Below, one piece after another: positions 42,399 to 49,821 of a stretch of 64,000 bases of DNA (position 1 is its first letter; each line of letters opens with the position of its first letter). A program made the position numbers and the translations under genes. The notes under the pieces were generated by a model that was not told the origin of the DNA, searched no databases, and saw only the letters and a list, made by a program, of their open reading frames with translations. The stretch is from Lentzea sp. NEAU-D7 (GTDB lineage: Bacteria > Actinomycetota > Actinomycetes > Mycobacteriales > Pseudonocardiaceae), in the NCBI RefSeq assembly GCF_026242055.1, contig NZ_JAPJDL010000013.1:188735-252734 (forward strand), written 5' to 3'.

Positions 42399-43901
42399 AT
42401 GCCGGACAAGCCCCAGATCTGGTTCCTCACCGGCAGCCAGCACCTCTACGGCCCCGAGACGCTCGACCAGGTCGCGGCCCAGTCCCAGCAGATCCAGCGG
42501 ATGCTCACCGACTCCGGCCGGATCAGCGCGGAGATCGTGTGGAAGCCGGTGCTGACCGACTCCGGCGCCATCCGCGCGATCATGCAGGAGGCGAACAACG
42601 ACCCGTCGTGCGTCGGTGTGATCGCGTGGATGCACACGTTCTCGCCCGCGAAGATGTGGATCACCGGGCTGGACCTGCTGCGCAAACCGCTGCTGCACCT
42701 GCACACGCAGCTCAACGAGGCGTTGCCGTGGTCCACCATCGACATGGACTTCATGAACCTCAACCAGGCCGCGCACGGCGACCGCGAGTTCGCCTACGTG
42801 CAGACCAGGATCGGGGTGGCGCGCAAGACGGTCGCCGGGCACGCGAGTGATCCCGTGGTGGCCGAGCGGATCGACGGCTGGGCCCGTGCCGCCGCCGGCC
42901 GCGCGCACCTGCGCGGCCTGAAGCTGGCCCGGTTCGGCGACAACATGCGCGACGTCGCCGTGACCGAGGGCGACAAGGTCGAGGCGGAGCTGCGGTTCGG
43001 CGTCTCGGTCAACACCTACGGCGTCAACGACCTCGTCGCCGTGGTCGACGCCGTGCCCGACGCGAGCATCGACCTGCTCGTCGCCGACTACGCCGAGACC
43101 TACCGGCTCTCGCCGGAGCTGGCGCGCGGGGGAGAGCGGCACGACTCGCTGCGGTACGCGGCCCGCATCGAGATCGGGCTGCGGTCCTTCCTGGACGACG
43201 GCGGGTTCGGGGCGTTCACCACGAACTTCCAGGACCTGGGTGGGTTGCGGCAGCTGCCGGGTCTCGCCGTGCAACGGCTGATGGCCGACGGCTACGGCTT
43301 CGGCGGCGAGGGCGACTGGAAGACCTCAGCGCTGCTCGCGGCCGTGAAGGCGATGGGCGCGGGCACCGGCCGCGGCACGTCGTTCATGGAGGACTACACC
43401 TACCACTTCGGGCCGGGCGAGCCGAAGATCCTCGGCGCGCACATGCTGGAGGTCTGCCCGACGATCGCCGCGGACCGGCCGTCCTGCGAGATCCACCCGC
43501 TGGGCATCGGCGACCGGGAGGACCCGGTGCGGCTGGTGTTCGACGCGGCGTCCGGTCCCGCAGTGGTGGTCGGACTGGCCGACCTCGGTGATCGGTTCCG
43601 CCTGGTGGCCAACGAGGTCACGGTGGTGCCGCCGGACGAGCCGCTGCCGAAGCTGCCGGTCGCGCGGGCCGTGTGGCAGCCGGCGCCGTCGCTGTCGACG
43701 TCGGCGGAGTGCTGGCTCACCGCGGGCGGCCCGCACCACACGGTGATGACCCAGGCCGTCGGGGCCGAGGTGCTGCGCGACTTCGCGACGATGGCCGCCA
43801 CGGAGCTCGTGCTGATCGACTCCGAGACGACCCCGGCCTCGTTCACCGACCGGTTGCGCTGGAACTCCGCCTACCACCGCCTGGCACTGGGAATCAGCTG
43901 A
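42399..43901 (+). CDS. araA: L-arabinose isomerase
   Basis: 500 residues, the normal AraA length, from ATG 42399 after AAGGAGAG. Family motifs include WFLTGSQHLYGPE at the N-terminus, WMHTFSPAKMWI, HTQLNEALPW, and EDYTYHFGPGEPKILGAHMLEVCP near the metal site. It interconverts L-arabinose and L-ribulose. It is the last gene of araBDA. Its 3' end overlaps the convergent hydrolase gene by 31 bp. Confidence 0.96.
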   Translation: MPDKPQIWFLTGSQHLYGPETLDQVAAQSQQIQRMLTDSGRISAEIVWKPVLTDSGAIRAIMQEANNDPSCVGVIAWMHTFSPAKMWITGLDLLRKPLLHLHTQLNEALPWSTIDMDFMNLNQAAHGDREFAYVQTRIGVARKTVAGHASDPVVAERIDGWARAAAGRAHLRGLKLARFGDNMRDVAVTEGDKVEAELRFGVSVNTYGVNDLVAVVDAVPDASIDLLVADYAETYRLSPELARGGERHDSLRYAARIEIGLRSFLDDGGFGAFTTNFQDLGGLRQLPGLAVQRLMADGYGFGGEGDWKTSALLAAVKAMGAGTGRGTSFMEDYTYHFGPGEPKILGAHMLEVCPTIAADRPSCEIHPLGIGDREDPVRLVFDAASGPAVVVGLADLGDRFRLVANEVTVVPPDEPLPKLPVARAVWQPAPSLSTSAECWLTAGGPHHTVMTQAVGAEVLRDFATMAATELVLIDSETTPASFTDRLRWNSAYHRLALGIS

Positions 43902-44698
43902 CGGGCGTGGAAGTCGGCGATCTGCCGCCACATCGCGACGGGGTTGGAGTACATGGGGAGGTGCCCGCTGTGCGGGATCTCCGCGAGCTCCACCCCGTTC
44001 GCGTCCAGCAGCGGCAGGTACGAGAGGTTGGCGCACTGCTCCCCGTAGAGGTACATCCTCGGGCAGGGCAGTGAGACGAACTTCTGCAGCAGGTTCCCGT
44101 GGTCGGCCAGTTCGACCATCGACCGGAAGACGGTCGGCACGACACCGCGGCGGATCTTGCCGGGGAGGTTCGCCGCGTACAGGCCGCCGCCGTAGCAGGG
44201 CGTCTCCCGGCTGCGCTCTGCGAGCCTGAACAGGAAGTCGCCGGGATCGCGGTGGTTCAGCGCCTCCCTGCTCAGCACGCAGTCCTCGGGCGCCAGCACG
44301 CCCTTGATGTTCACGAAGCTCAGCACCCGGCCAGGTTCCTTGTGCGCCAGTAGAAGCGCCGTGAGCGCTCCCGTCGAGTGCCCGACGACGTGGAACCGGC
44401 CGATGCCCGCGCGGTCGAGCACCGCCCATGCGGTCTCCGCCAGGAACGGCAGGTCGACCTCCCCCAGGGCGGCGCACTCCGTGGCGCCCGAGCCCGGTGC
44501 GTCGTAGGCGAGGAACGGCCGCCCGGCGAACTCGTGCCGCTGGAGGACGTCGAGGTAGTCCTCCTTGCTCGTGCCGAACCCGTGCAGGAAGACGACAGGT
44601 GCGTCTACGCCCCCGCGGCGCACCGAAGCGACCTTGAGGTTCACCCCGAGGACGCGCAACGGGATCTGCTCGTGGACGACTCTGTCTGCCGATGGCAT
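43871..44698 (-). CDS. Cytosolic alpha/beta-hydrolase under an AraR-type site
   Basis: 275 residues from an ATG at 44698. No signal peptide. The alpha/beta-hydrolase fold shows HGFGTSKEDY (oxyanion region), VVGHSTGAL with nucleophile Ser108, and IPHSGHLPMY with His246. It could be an esterase acting on feruloyl- or acetyl-arabinose fragments, but sequence alone does not say so. An AraR-type operator lies 63 bp upstream, and the gene overlaps the araA 3' end by 31 bp on the opposite strand. General hydrolase names fit best. Confidence 0.82.
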   Translation of the reverse strand: MPSADRVVHEQIPLRVLGVNLKVASVRRGGVDAPVVFLHGFGTSKEDYLDVLQRHEFAGRPFLAYDAPGSGATECAALGEVDLPFLAETAWAVLDRAGIGRFHVVGHSTGALTALLLAHKEPGRVLSFVNIKGVLAPEDCVLSREALNHRDPGDFLFRLAERSRETPCYGGGLYAANLPGKIRRGVVPTVFRSMVELADHGNLLQKFVSLPCPRMYLYGEQCANLSYLPLLDANGVELAEIPHSGHLPMYSNPVAMWRQIADFHARQLIPSARRW

Positions 44699-44760
44699 GG
44701 CTGTTCCCCGGTTCTTCGCAGGTGCGGTACTGCGGAATGAGTCGAGAGCATGCCAGCAGC

Positions 44761-44774
44761 TGTGAACGCTCACA
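44761..44774. promoter_or_regulatory. AraR-type operator TGTGAACGCTCACA
   Basis: A near-perfect palindrome between the divergent hydrolase (44698) and the duplicated-domain gene (44853). It could control either or both. Confidence 0.7.
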
Positions 44775-44811
44775 AGTGGTTGAACTTTTTGCTTTCCCGG
44801 TCCGTATCCCG

Positions 44812-44825
44812 TTGTGCCGGCACAA
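44812..44825. promoter_or_regulatory. Perfect palindrome TTGTGCCGGCACAA
   Basis: 28 bp before the ATG at 44853. TTGTGC may double as a -35 element, with TAGTCG (44835-44840) 17 bp downstream as a weak -10. The site differs from the AraR set and may bind another regulator. Confidence 0.4.
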
Positions 44826-44852
44826 ACCGTCCCCTAGTCGTGAGGTTCGAAT

Positions 44853-45620
44853 ATGTCGAGAGCACATGCACGACCGCAACGGAGCAAGCGGGTGCTCGTG
44901 GCCGGAGTCGCCGTCGCCGCGACGTTGACCGCGGTGACCGCGGCCGTCGCCCTCGCCGGCGGGGAGACCGCCACCGGCGCGATCGCGTGCCCGCAGCCGG
45001 TCGTCCCGGCGGTGCCGGCCGCGGCGCAGGCCGAGGTCCAGCGGGAACTGGCCAACCTCGACAAGCAGATCGCGGAGGCGAACAACCGGCTGCGCACGTC
45101 GGCCGGTGAAGGCGGGCCGAACTTCGTGCAGAACGCGATCCTCGGCCCGCTGGCGAGCAAGCGGGTCGCGGCGCTGAACCGCATCGAGACCGCCATCGGC
45201 AGGGTCGCGGAGAAGCCGGAAGGGCTGGAGAGGTTCGCGACCTGCGGACTTGACCAGGCGCCCGCCGTGTCTGCGGCGCCGACGACGACGCGACCGGCGT
45301 CGACGAGCGCGAACGCCGGGACGGGTTCGGCGGCCGGTGGGGCCATCGAATGCCCGCTTCCGGTGGTGCAGAACGTTCCCGCGTCCGCGCGCGCCGAAGT
45401 GGACCGCGAGCTCGCCAACCTCGGCAAGCAGCTGGCCGAGGCCAACGAGAGGCTCCGCACGTCGGCTGGTCAGGGCGGGCCGAACTTCGTGCAGAACGCG
45501 ATTCTCGGCCCGTTGGCGAGCAAGCGCGCCGCGGCACTGGACCGGATCGCGATCTCGATCGGCCGCGCGGGGGAGCGGCCCCAAGGGCTGGAGCGCTTCG
45601 CCACCTGCTCGCTCAAGTAA
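44853..45620 (+). CDS. Secreted protein with two tandem copies of an unrecognised 86-residue domain
   Basis: 255 residues, GAGG 7 bases before the ATG. A basic N-terminus and hydrophobic stretch (VLVAGVAVAATLTAVTAAVALA) form a signal peptide or anchor. Residues 46-131 and 167-252 are gap-free copies identical at about 67 of 86 positions, joined by a Thr/Ala/Ser linker. Each begins CP-PVV, contains RELANL-KQ-AEAN-RLRTSAG and GGPNFVQNAILGPLASKR, and ends ERFATC, so each may close with a disulfide. I do not recognise the family. It is divergent from the AraR-associated hydrolase, and a strong hairpin follows its stop. Confidence 0.8.
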   Translation: MSRAHARPQRSKRVLVAGVAVAATLTAVTAAVALAGGETATGAIACPQPVVPAVPAAAQAEVQRELANLDKQIAEANNRLRTSAGEGGPNFVQNAILGPLASKRVAALNRIETAIGRVAEKPEGLERFATCGLDQAPAVSAAPTTTRPASTSANAGTGSAAGGAIECPLPVVQNVPASARAEVDRELANLGKQLAEANERLRTSAGQGGPNFVQNAILGPLASKRAAALDRIAISIGRAGERPQGLERFATCSLK

Positions 45621-45676
45621 CTCTCCTCGGGGTTCGAGCGCGCGGGCCCGTCTCCTCGGGGGCGAGCGTTGCCAGG

Positions 45677-45714
45677 GGTCCTGCCGGACGGGTGCGCCTC
45701 CGTCCGGCAGGACC
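45677..45714. terminator. Hairpin downstream of the duplicated-domain gene
   Basis: A 15-bp perfect stem (45677-45691 with 45700-45714) around an 8-nt loop, 57 bp after the stop. It separates this gene from the GH30 promoter that follows immediately. Confidence 0.75.
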
Positions 45715-45743
45715 TTGACGCGCCAGTAGGTTGTCGATAGATG
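45715..45743 (+). promoter_or_regulatory. Putative promoter of the GH30 gene
   Basis: TTGACG (45715-45720), 17 bp, TAGATG (45738-45743). The -10 abuts the operator at 45742. Confidence 0.45.
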
Positions 45744-45755
45744 TTAGCGTGAACA
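45742..45755. promoter_or_regulatory. AraR-type operator TGTTAGCGTGAACA
   Basis: Lies 23 bp before the GH30 ATG. Its left half equals the araB site (TGTTAGCG), its right half the reverse complement of the TGTTC type. Confidence 0.7.
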
Positions 45756-45777
45756 TCGCGCGTTCAACGGAGAACCG

Positions 45778-47754
45778 ATGACCAGAATTGTCGCTCTGCT
45801 CGCCGCTTCGGCGCTCACGCTCTCCACTGCGGTGCCTGCCGCGGCCGCCGTCGAATCCGTCACGGTGAGACCGGATCCGACCTATCAGCAGGAGCCGTTC
45901 CAGGGCTGGGGCACGAGCCTGGTGTGGTTCGCCAACGCCACGGGTGGTTACCCGGACGAGATCCGCAACCAGCTGGCGGAACTGCTGTTCGGCGAGGACG
46001 GTCTCAACCTCAACATCGCGCGGTACAACGTCGGCGGCGGCAACGCCCCGGACGTCCCGGAGTACCTGCGCGCGGGTGCCGCGGTGCCCGGCTGGTGGAA
46101 GGCCCCCGCCGGCACCACCCGCGCGGACACCGACTGGTGGAAGCCGGGCGACCCGCGTTTCTTCGACGCCGCCGCGGATCCGCGTCAGCGGTGGTGGGTC
46201 GACCGGATCAAGCAGGACGTGACCCGGTGGGAGTCGTTCAGCAACTCACCGCCGTGGTTCCAGACCGTCAGCGGGTACGTCTCCGGAGGCTTCGACCCGA
46301 ACGCGGACCAGCTGCGGGAGGACCGGATCGGCGGCTTCGCCGCCTACCTGGCCCAGGCGACGGCGGAGCTGGAACGGGCCCACGGCATCAAGTTCGACAC
46401 GGTCGACCCGTTCAACGAGCCCAACACCTCCTACTGGCGCACGACGCTCGGCCCGGACGGCAACCCGACCGGCGGGCGGCAGGAAGGTGCCCACATCGGG
46501 CCCGCCCTGCAGGCGAAGGTGGTGCCCGCGATGGCACAGGCCCTGCGGGCCAACGAGGTCAAGGCCACCGTGTCCGCGCCGGACGAGACCAACCCCGGCA
46601 TCTTCGCCGACGACTGGGCGGCTTATCCCGCCTCGGTGCGCGCGCAGGTCAGCCAGCTGAACGTGCACACGTACGGCACGGCGCGCCGCACGTCCGCCCG
46701 TGACATCGCCAAGGGCGCGGGCAAGCCGTTGTGGATGAGCGAGGTCGACGGGCACTGGGGTTCCGGGCAGAGCTTCACCAGCATGGAACCGGGCCTCGGC
46801 ATCGCCGAGCGCGTGATCGACGACCTGCGCGAGCTGGAACCGCGCGCCTGGCTGCTGTGGCAGGCGATCGAGGACTACAACAACATGAAGCCCGGTGCCG
46901 AGTCCCCGGACGGCATGAACTGGGGCGTGGTCCAGATACCGTTCGACTGCGGGGCACAGGACACGCTCGCGACGTGCCCGGCCCGCGTCAACACGAAGTT
47001 CCACGCGCTGCGCAACTTCACCCACTTCGTCAAGCCGGGTGACCGCCTCGTGAACGTCAACACCACGACCGACGTGGCGGCGGTGCGCAACACCGAGCTG
47101 AAGACCGTGGTGCACCTGAACAAGTCCGACCAGGCCCGGTCCGTGACGCTGGACCTGTCGGCGTTCGGGTCGGTGCGGCAGAACGCTTCCGTCCGCCCGG
47201 TGGTGACGGACCAGCACGGCGCGTTGGTGAAGGGCGCCGCCGTGCGCGTGAAGGACCGCAAGGCGACGCTCTCGGTGCCGGCGAAGTCGGTCACCACGTT
47301 CGAGGTGAGCGGTGTCAGCGGGGTGAACCGCGCGGCGGCGCTCGGCGGGGAGTACCGGCTCACCGGGGTGCAGAGCGGCAAGTCGCTCGCACCGTCGGGC
47401 ACCTCGCTCGTGCAGCGCACCACCGACCCGGCTGCGGCCGACCAGGTGTGGCGCGTGGAACGCCGGGCCGGTGGCTACGACAACCGCGCCCAGTTCTCCG
47501 TCGTCAACGCCGCGACGGGCCAGCGGATCGCGGCGGCCGGCGGGAACGTCGTGCTGAGCTCCACCGACAGCCCGGCCGCGAGGTGGGTGCTCTCGTCGAC
47601 CGGGGACGGCACGTGGACCTTCGTCAACCAGGAGAACGGAAGTCTGCTCGACGTGGTCGGCGAGTCCCGTGAGGACGGTGCCAGAATTGGTTTGTACCAA
47701 GCGACTTCCGGTGCCAACCAGCGTTGGTCGATGACCGCCGTTCCGCGCAGGTAG
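45778..47754 (+). CDS. Secreted GH30 endo-beta-1,6-galactanase-like enzyme with beta-trefoil
   Basis: 658 residues. A signal peptide ends near PAAAA-V. The GH30 barrel (about 30-400) shows GWGTSLVWFA, acid/base Glu214 in PFNEPNTSYW and nucleophile Glu322 in WMSEVDGHWG; the linked beta-sandwich follows to about 510. Residues about 520-658 are a ricin-type beta-trefoil ending GANQRWSM. This layout matches actinobacterial endo-1,6-galactanases of GH30 that cut the side chains of type II arabinogalactan. An AraR-type site upstream fits such a role. Other GH30 activities (glucuronoxylanase, glucosylceramidase-like) are less likely. Confidence 0.85.
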   Translation: MTRIVALLAASALTLSTAVPAAAAVESVTVRPDPTYQQEPFQGWGTSLVWFANATGGYPDEIRNQLAELLFGEDGLNLNIARYNVGGGNAPDVPEYLRAGAAVPGWWKAPAGTTRADTDWWKPGDPRFFDAAADPRQRWWVDRIKQDVTRWESFSNSPPWFQTVSGYVSGGFDPNADQLREDRIGGFAAYLAQATAELERAHGIKFDTVDPFNEPNTSYWRTTLGPDGNPTGGRQEGAHIGPALQAKVVPAMAQALRANEVKATVSAPDETNPGIFADDWAAYPASVRAQVSQLNVHTYGTARRTSARDIAKGAGKPLWMSEVDGHWGSGQSFTSMEPGLGIAERVIDDLRELEPRAWLLWQAIEDYNNMKPGAESPDGMNWGVVQIPFDCGAQDTLATCPARVNTKFHALRNFTHFVKPGDRLVNVNTTTDVAAVRNTELKTVVHLNKSDQARSVTLDLSAFGSVRQNASVRPVVTDQHGALVKGAAVRVKDRKATLSVPAKSVTTFEVSGVSGVNRAAALGGEYRLTGVQSGKSLAPSGTSLVQRTTDPAAADQVWRVERRAGGYDNRAQFSVVNAATGQRIAAAGGNVVLSSTDSPAARWVLSSTGDGTWTFVNQENGSLLDVVGESREDGARIGLYQATSGANQRWSMTAVPRR

Positions 47755-47798
47755 TCCACTCCGAACGGTCGATTGAACCACGCCCGCGACCCTCTAGG

Positions 47799-47821
47799 GT
47801 TGTTGAGGGTTCAACGACAAC
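47799..47821. promoter_or_regulatory. Imperfect inverted repeat before the second CBM2 lipoprotein
   Basis: GTTGT...ACAAC flanks an inner GTTGA-GGGT-TCAAC. It ends 7 bp before the first GTG, so it could be an operator or a 5' hairpin. The inner GTTGA/TCAAC arms recall the palindrome at 4785. Confidence 0.35.
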
Positions 47822-47828
47822 TGGGGTA

Positions 47829-48764
47829 GTGGTGGCGCGCAAGCACTGGCTCGTGGTTCTGGTCCTGCTCACCGGAGCCTGCACGGCAGAGCCGCCGTCG
47901 CCGACGCCCTCCACCCGCACGCCCTGGAAACCGCCCTCCCTCGTCAACGAGGACGCGCGGTACCAGGGCGTGCTGCACTTCGTGCGGGACGTGATCGACG
48001 GCCGGACCGTCGAGCTGGCGGACGGCACGAAGGCCCGCATCGCGCAGCTGGCGGAACCTCCGGCCTGCTGGGCGGAGGGCGCGCTGTCGTTCGCCAGGAC
48101 CACGCTGCTGGCCAGCGCGGTCCGCATCAGCCCCGTCCTCTCCGGCGACGTGAACCTGACGCTGGAGGACGGCACCGACTACGCGCTGCTCGCGGTGCGG
48201 CAGGGCGTGCTGAGGGCGCAGGGCGTCGACGGCGGCGCGCTGCTCACGGCGGAGTCGGAGGCGGCCGGGGCGAACAAGGGCCTGTGGGGACCGCCCTGCG
48301 ACGGTCTCGACGCGCCCCTGCCCCCTGCCACCACCGGTCTCCCGGCGCCGGGCACGACGGCCGTGCCACCGCGGCCGGCTCCGTCGACCACGGTGCCTCC
48401 CCGTCCGGCGCCCACGACGACCGTGCCGCCGAAGCCGCCCGCGCGGACGTGCGCGGTCTCCTACCGCATTTCCGGCCAGTGGCCGGGTGGATTCCAGGCG
48501 AACGTGAGTGTGCGCAACACCGGTTCCACGCCGATCAACGGCTGGACGCTGCGGTGGAGTTTCGCGAACGGGCAGACCGTCACCGACATGTGGAATGCGA
48601 AAGCGCGGCAGACCGGTGCGACCGTCAACGCCGCGAACGCCGACTACAACCCGCAGATCCAGCCGGGCGGTTCGGTGTCGATCGGGTTCAACGGCTCGGT
48701 GCGCGGCGGGAACTCCGCTCCCGGCGTGTTCGCGCTCAACGGTCAGTCCTGTTCGGTCGAGTGA
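47829..48764 (+). CDS. Lipoprotein with degenerate SNase-like fold and CBM2, paralogue of 1268-2164
   Basis: 311 residues from GTG 47829 (GTG 47832 is equally possible). The lipobox is LLTGAC (Cys near 18). The SNase-like part (about 45-150) has VIDGRTVELADG, ARIAQLAEPPACWAE, LEDGTDYALLAV and GLWGPPC; the DGDT motif is DGRT, so the metal site looks altered here too. A long Pro/Thr linker with repeated VPPRPAP units leads to CBM2 (GWTLRWSFANGQTV, MWNAKARQTG). The conserved Cys pair (ACWA...GPPC) in both paralogues suggests a disulfide. Its stop codon abuts the convergent LacI stop (TGATCA). Confidence 0.8.
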   Translation: MVARKHWLVVLVLLTGACTAEPPSPTPSTRTPWKPPSLVNEDARYQGVLHFVRDVIDGRTVELADGTKARIAQLAEPPACWAEGALSFARTTLLASAVRISPVLSGDVNLTLEDGTDYALLAVRQGVLRAQGVDGGALLTAESEAAGANKGLWGPPCDGLDAPLPPATTGLPAPGTTAVPPRPAPSTTVPPRPAPTTTVPPKPPARTCAVSYRISGQWPGGFQANVSVRNTGSTPINGWTLRWSFANGQTVTDMWNAKARQTGATVNAANADYNPQIQPGGSVSIGFNGSVRGGNSAPGVFALNGQSCSVE

Positions 48765-49748
48765 TCACGCGCTGTCCCGCACCACGAGGGCGGAGGGGTA
48801 GAACGTCGCCCCCGAGGTGTCGCGGCGGTCGAGGACGGCCTGTGCCGCCGCGGCGGCGATGTCCTCCACCGGGTGCGTGCTCGTCGTGAGCGCCGGGCGG
48901 CTGAGCCCGGCGAACGCGATGTCGTCGAACCCGGCGACGGCCACGTCCCCCGGCACCCGCACACCCAGCGCGTGCAGTCCGTCGAGGGCACCCAGTGCGG
49001 TGAGGTCGCTGAGCGCGAACACAGCGTCGGTGTCCGGCCACCGCGCCATGATCTCGGTGGCCGCCTCGGCGCCGCGGGCGGCGGTGAAGTCACCGGTGAC
49101 GACCCTGGGTTCGGCGCCGCTGTCGCGCACCACCCGCCGGTAGGCGTCGACGGCGCGGTCGCAGCACGGCAGCCAGGCGGGCCCGGTGACCATCGCGATC
49201 CGGCGCCTGCCGGTGCGCGCGAGGTGCCGCACGACCCCGTCCGTGCCGGCGCGGTTGTCCACGTCGAACGACGGCACGTGCCGCGCACCGACCCCGACCG
49301 CGGCGACCCGGCCGCGCAGGGTCCGCGGCACGCTCTCCAGCGCGGGACGCGTCGGGTTCACGACCACCAGGCCACCGAGTCCGCGCCCGTCGGCGAGCCG
49401 GGCGAGCGAGCCGGGGTCCGCCAGGGGCAGCCAGTGCAGGGAGACGCCGACCTCGCGCTCGGCGGCGACGTGCGCGGCCGAGGTCAGGACGCGGCCGACG
49501 TAGGGGTCGTCGAGCACGGCGGCGGTGTGGCCGATCACGGCGATGGCGAGGCGTGTGCCCGTGCGGGTGACCAGCGCGCGGGCGGAGGCGTCCGGCACGT
49601 AACCGAGCGCGGCCACCGCCGCGGTCACCCTGTCCCGTGCCCGCGGCGATGCCGGACCCTGGCCGGTGACCACGCGCGAGGCCGTGGCCCGGGACACGCC
49701 TGCGGCCCGTGCCACGTCGTCGAGTGTCGCGGTGCGTTCTCCCGTCAT
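48765..49748 (-). CDS. LacI-family transcriptional repressor
   Basis: 327 residues from the ATG at 49748; longer frames would run through the operator. The HTH is ATLDDVARAAGVSRATASRVV with hinge LGYVPDASARALV. The effector domain has AVFALSDLTALGALDGL and FDDIAFAGLSRPALTT. It faces an MFS gene across 73 bp that holds one perfect operator, so it probably represses both itself and the transporter. The sugar is not identifiable. Confidence 0.88.
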   Translation of the reverse strand: MTGERTATLDDVARAAGVSRATASRVVTGQGPASPRARDRVTAAVAALGYVPDASARALVTRTGTRLAIAVIGHTAAVLDDPYVGRVLTSAAHVAAEREVGVSLHWLPLADPGSLARLADGRGLGGLVVVNPTRPALESVPRTLRGRVAAVGVGARHVPSFDVDNRAGTDGVVRHLARTGRRRIAMVTGPAWLPCCDRAVDAYRRVVRDSGAEPRVVTGDFTAARGAEAATEIMARWPDTDAVFALSDLTALGALDGLHALGVRVPGDVAVAGFDDIAFAGLSRPALTTSTHPVEDIAAAAAQAVLDRRDTSGATFYPSALVVRDSA

Positions 49749-49764
49749 CTCAGCAGTATTGCGG

Positions 49765-49778
49765 TGGAAGCGCTTCCA
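49765..49778. promoter_or_regulatory. Perfect LacI-type operator TGGAAGCGCTTCCA
   Basis: The only strong palindrome between the divergent LacI (start 49748) and MFS (start 49822) genes. It differs from the TCGAAGCGCTTCGA sites only at the outer bases, enough for a separate specificity. Confidence 0.8.
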
Positions 49779-49821
49779 TGTATGGGGTAAGCACGTCGTG
49801 TATCGAGAAAGGAGGACCGGG

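Noticed and set aside
44988..45608. CRISPR-like or phage-type repeat
   Set aside because: The repeat is a two-copy in-frame duplication of a protein domain, not an array of short spaced repeats.
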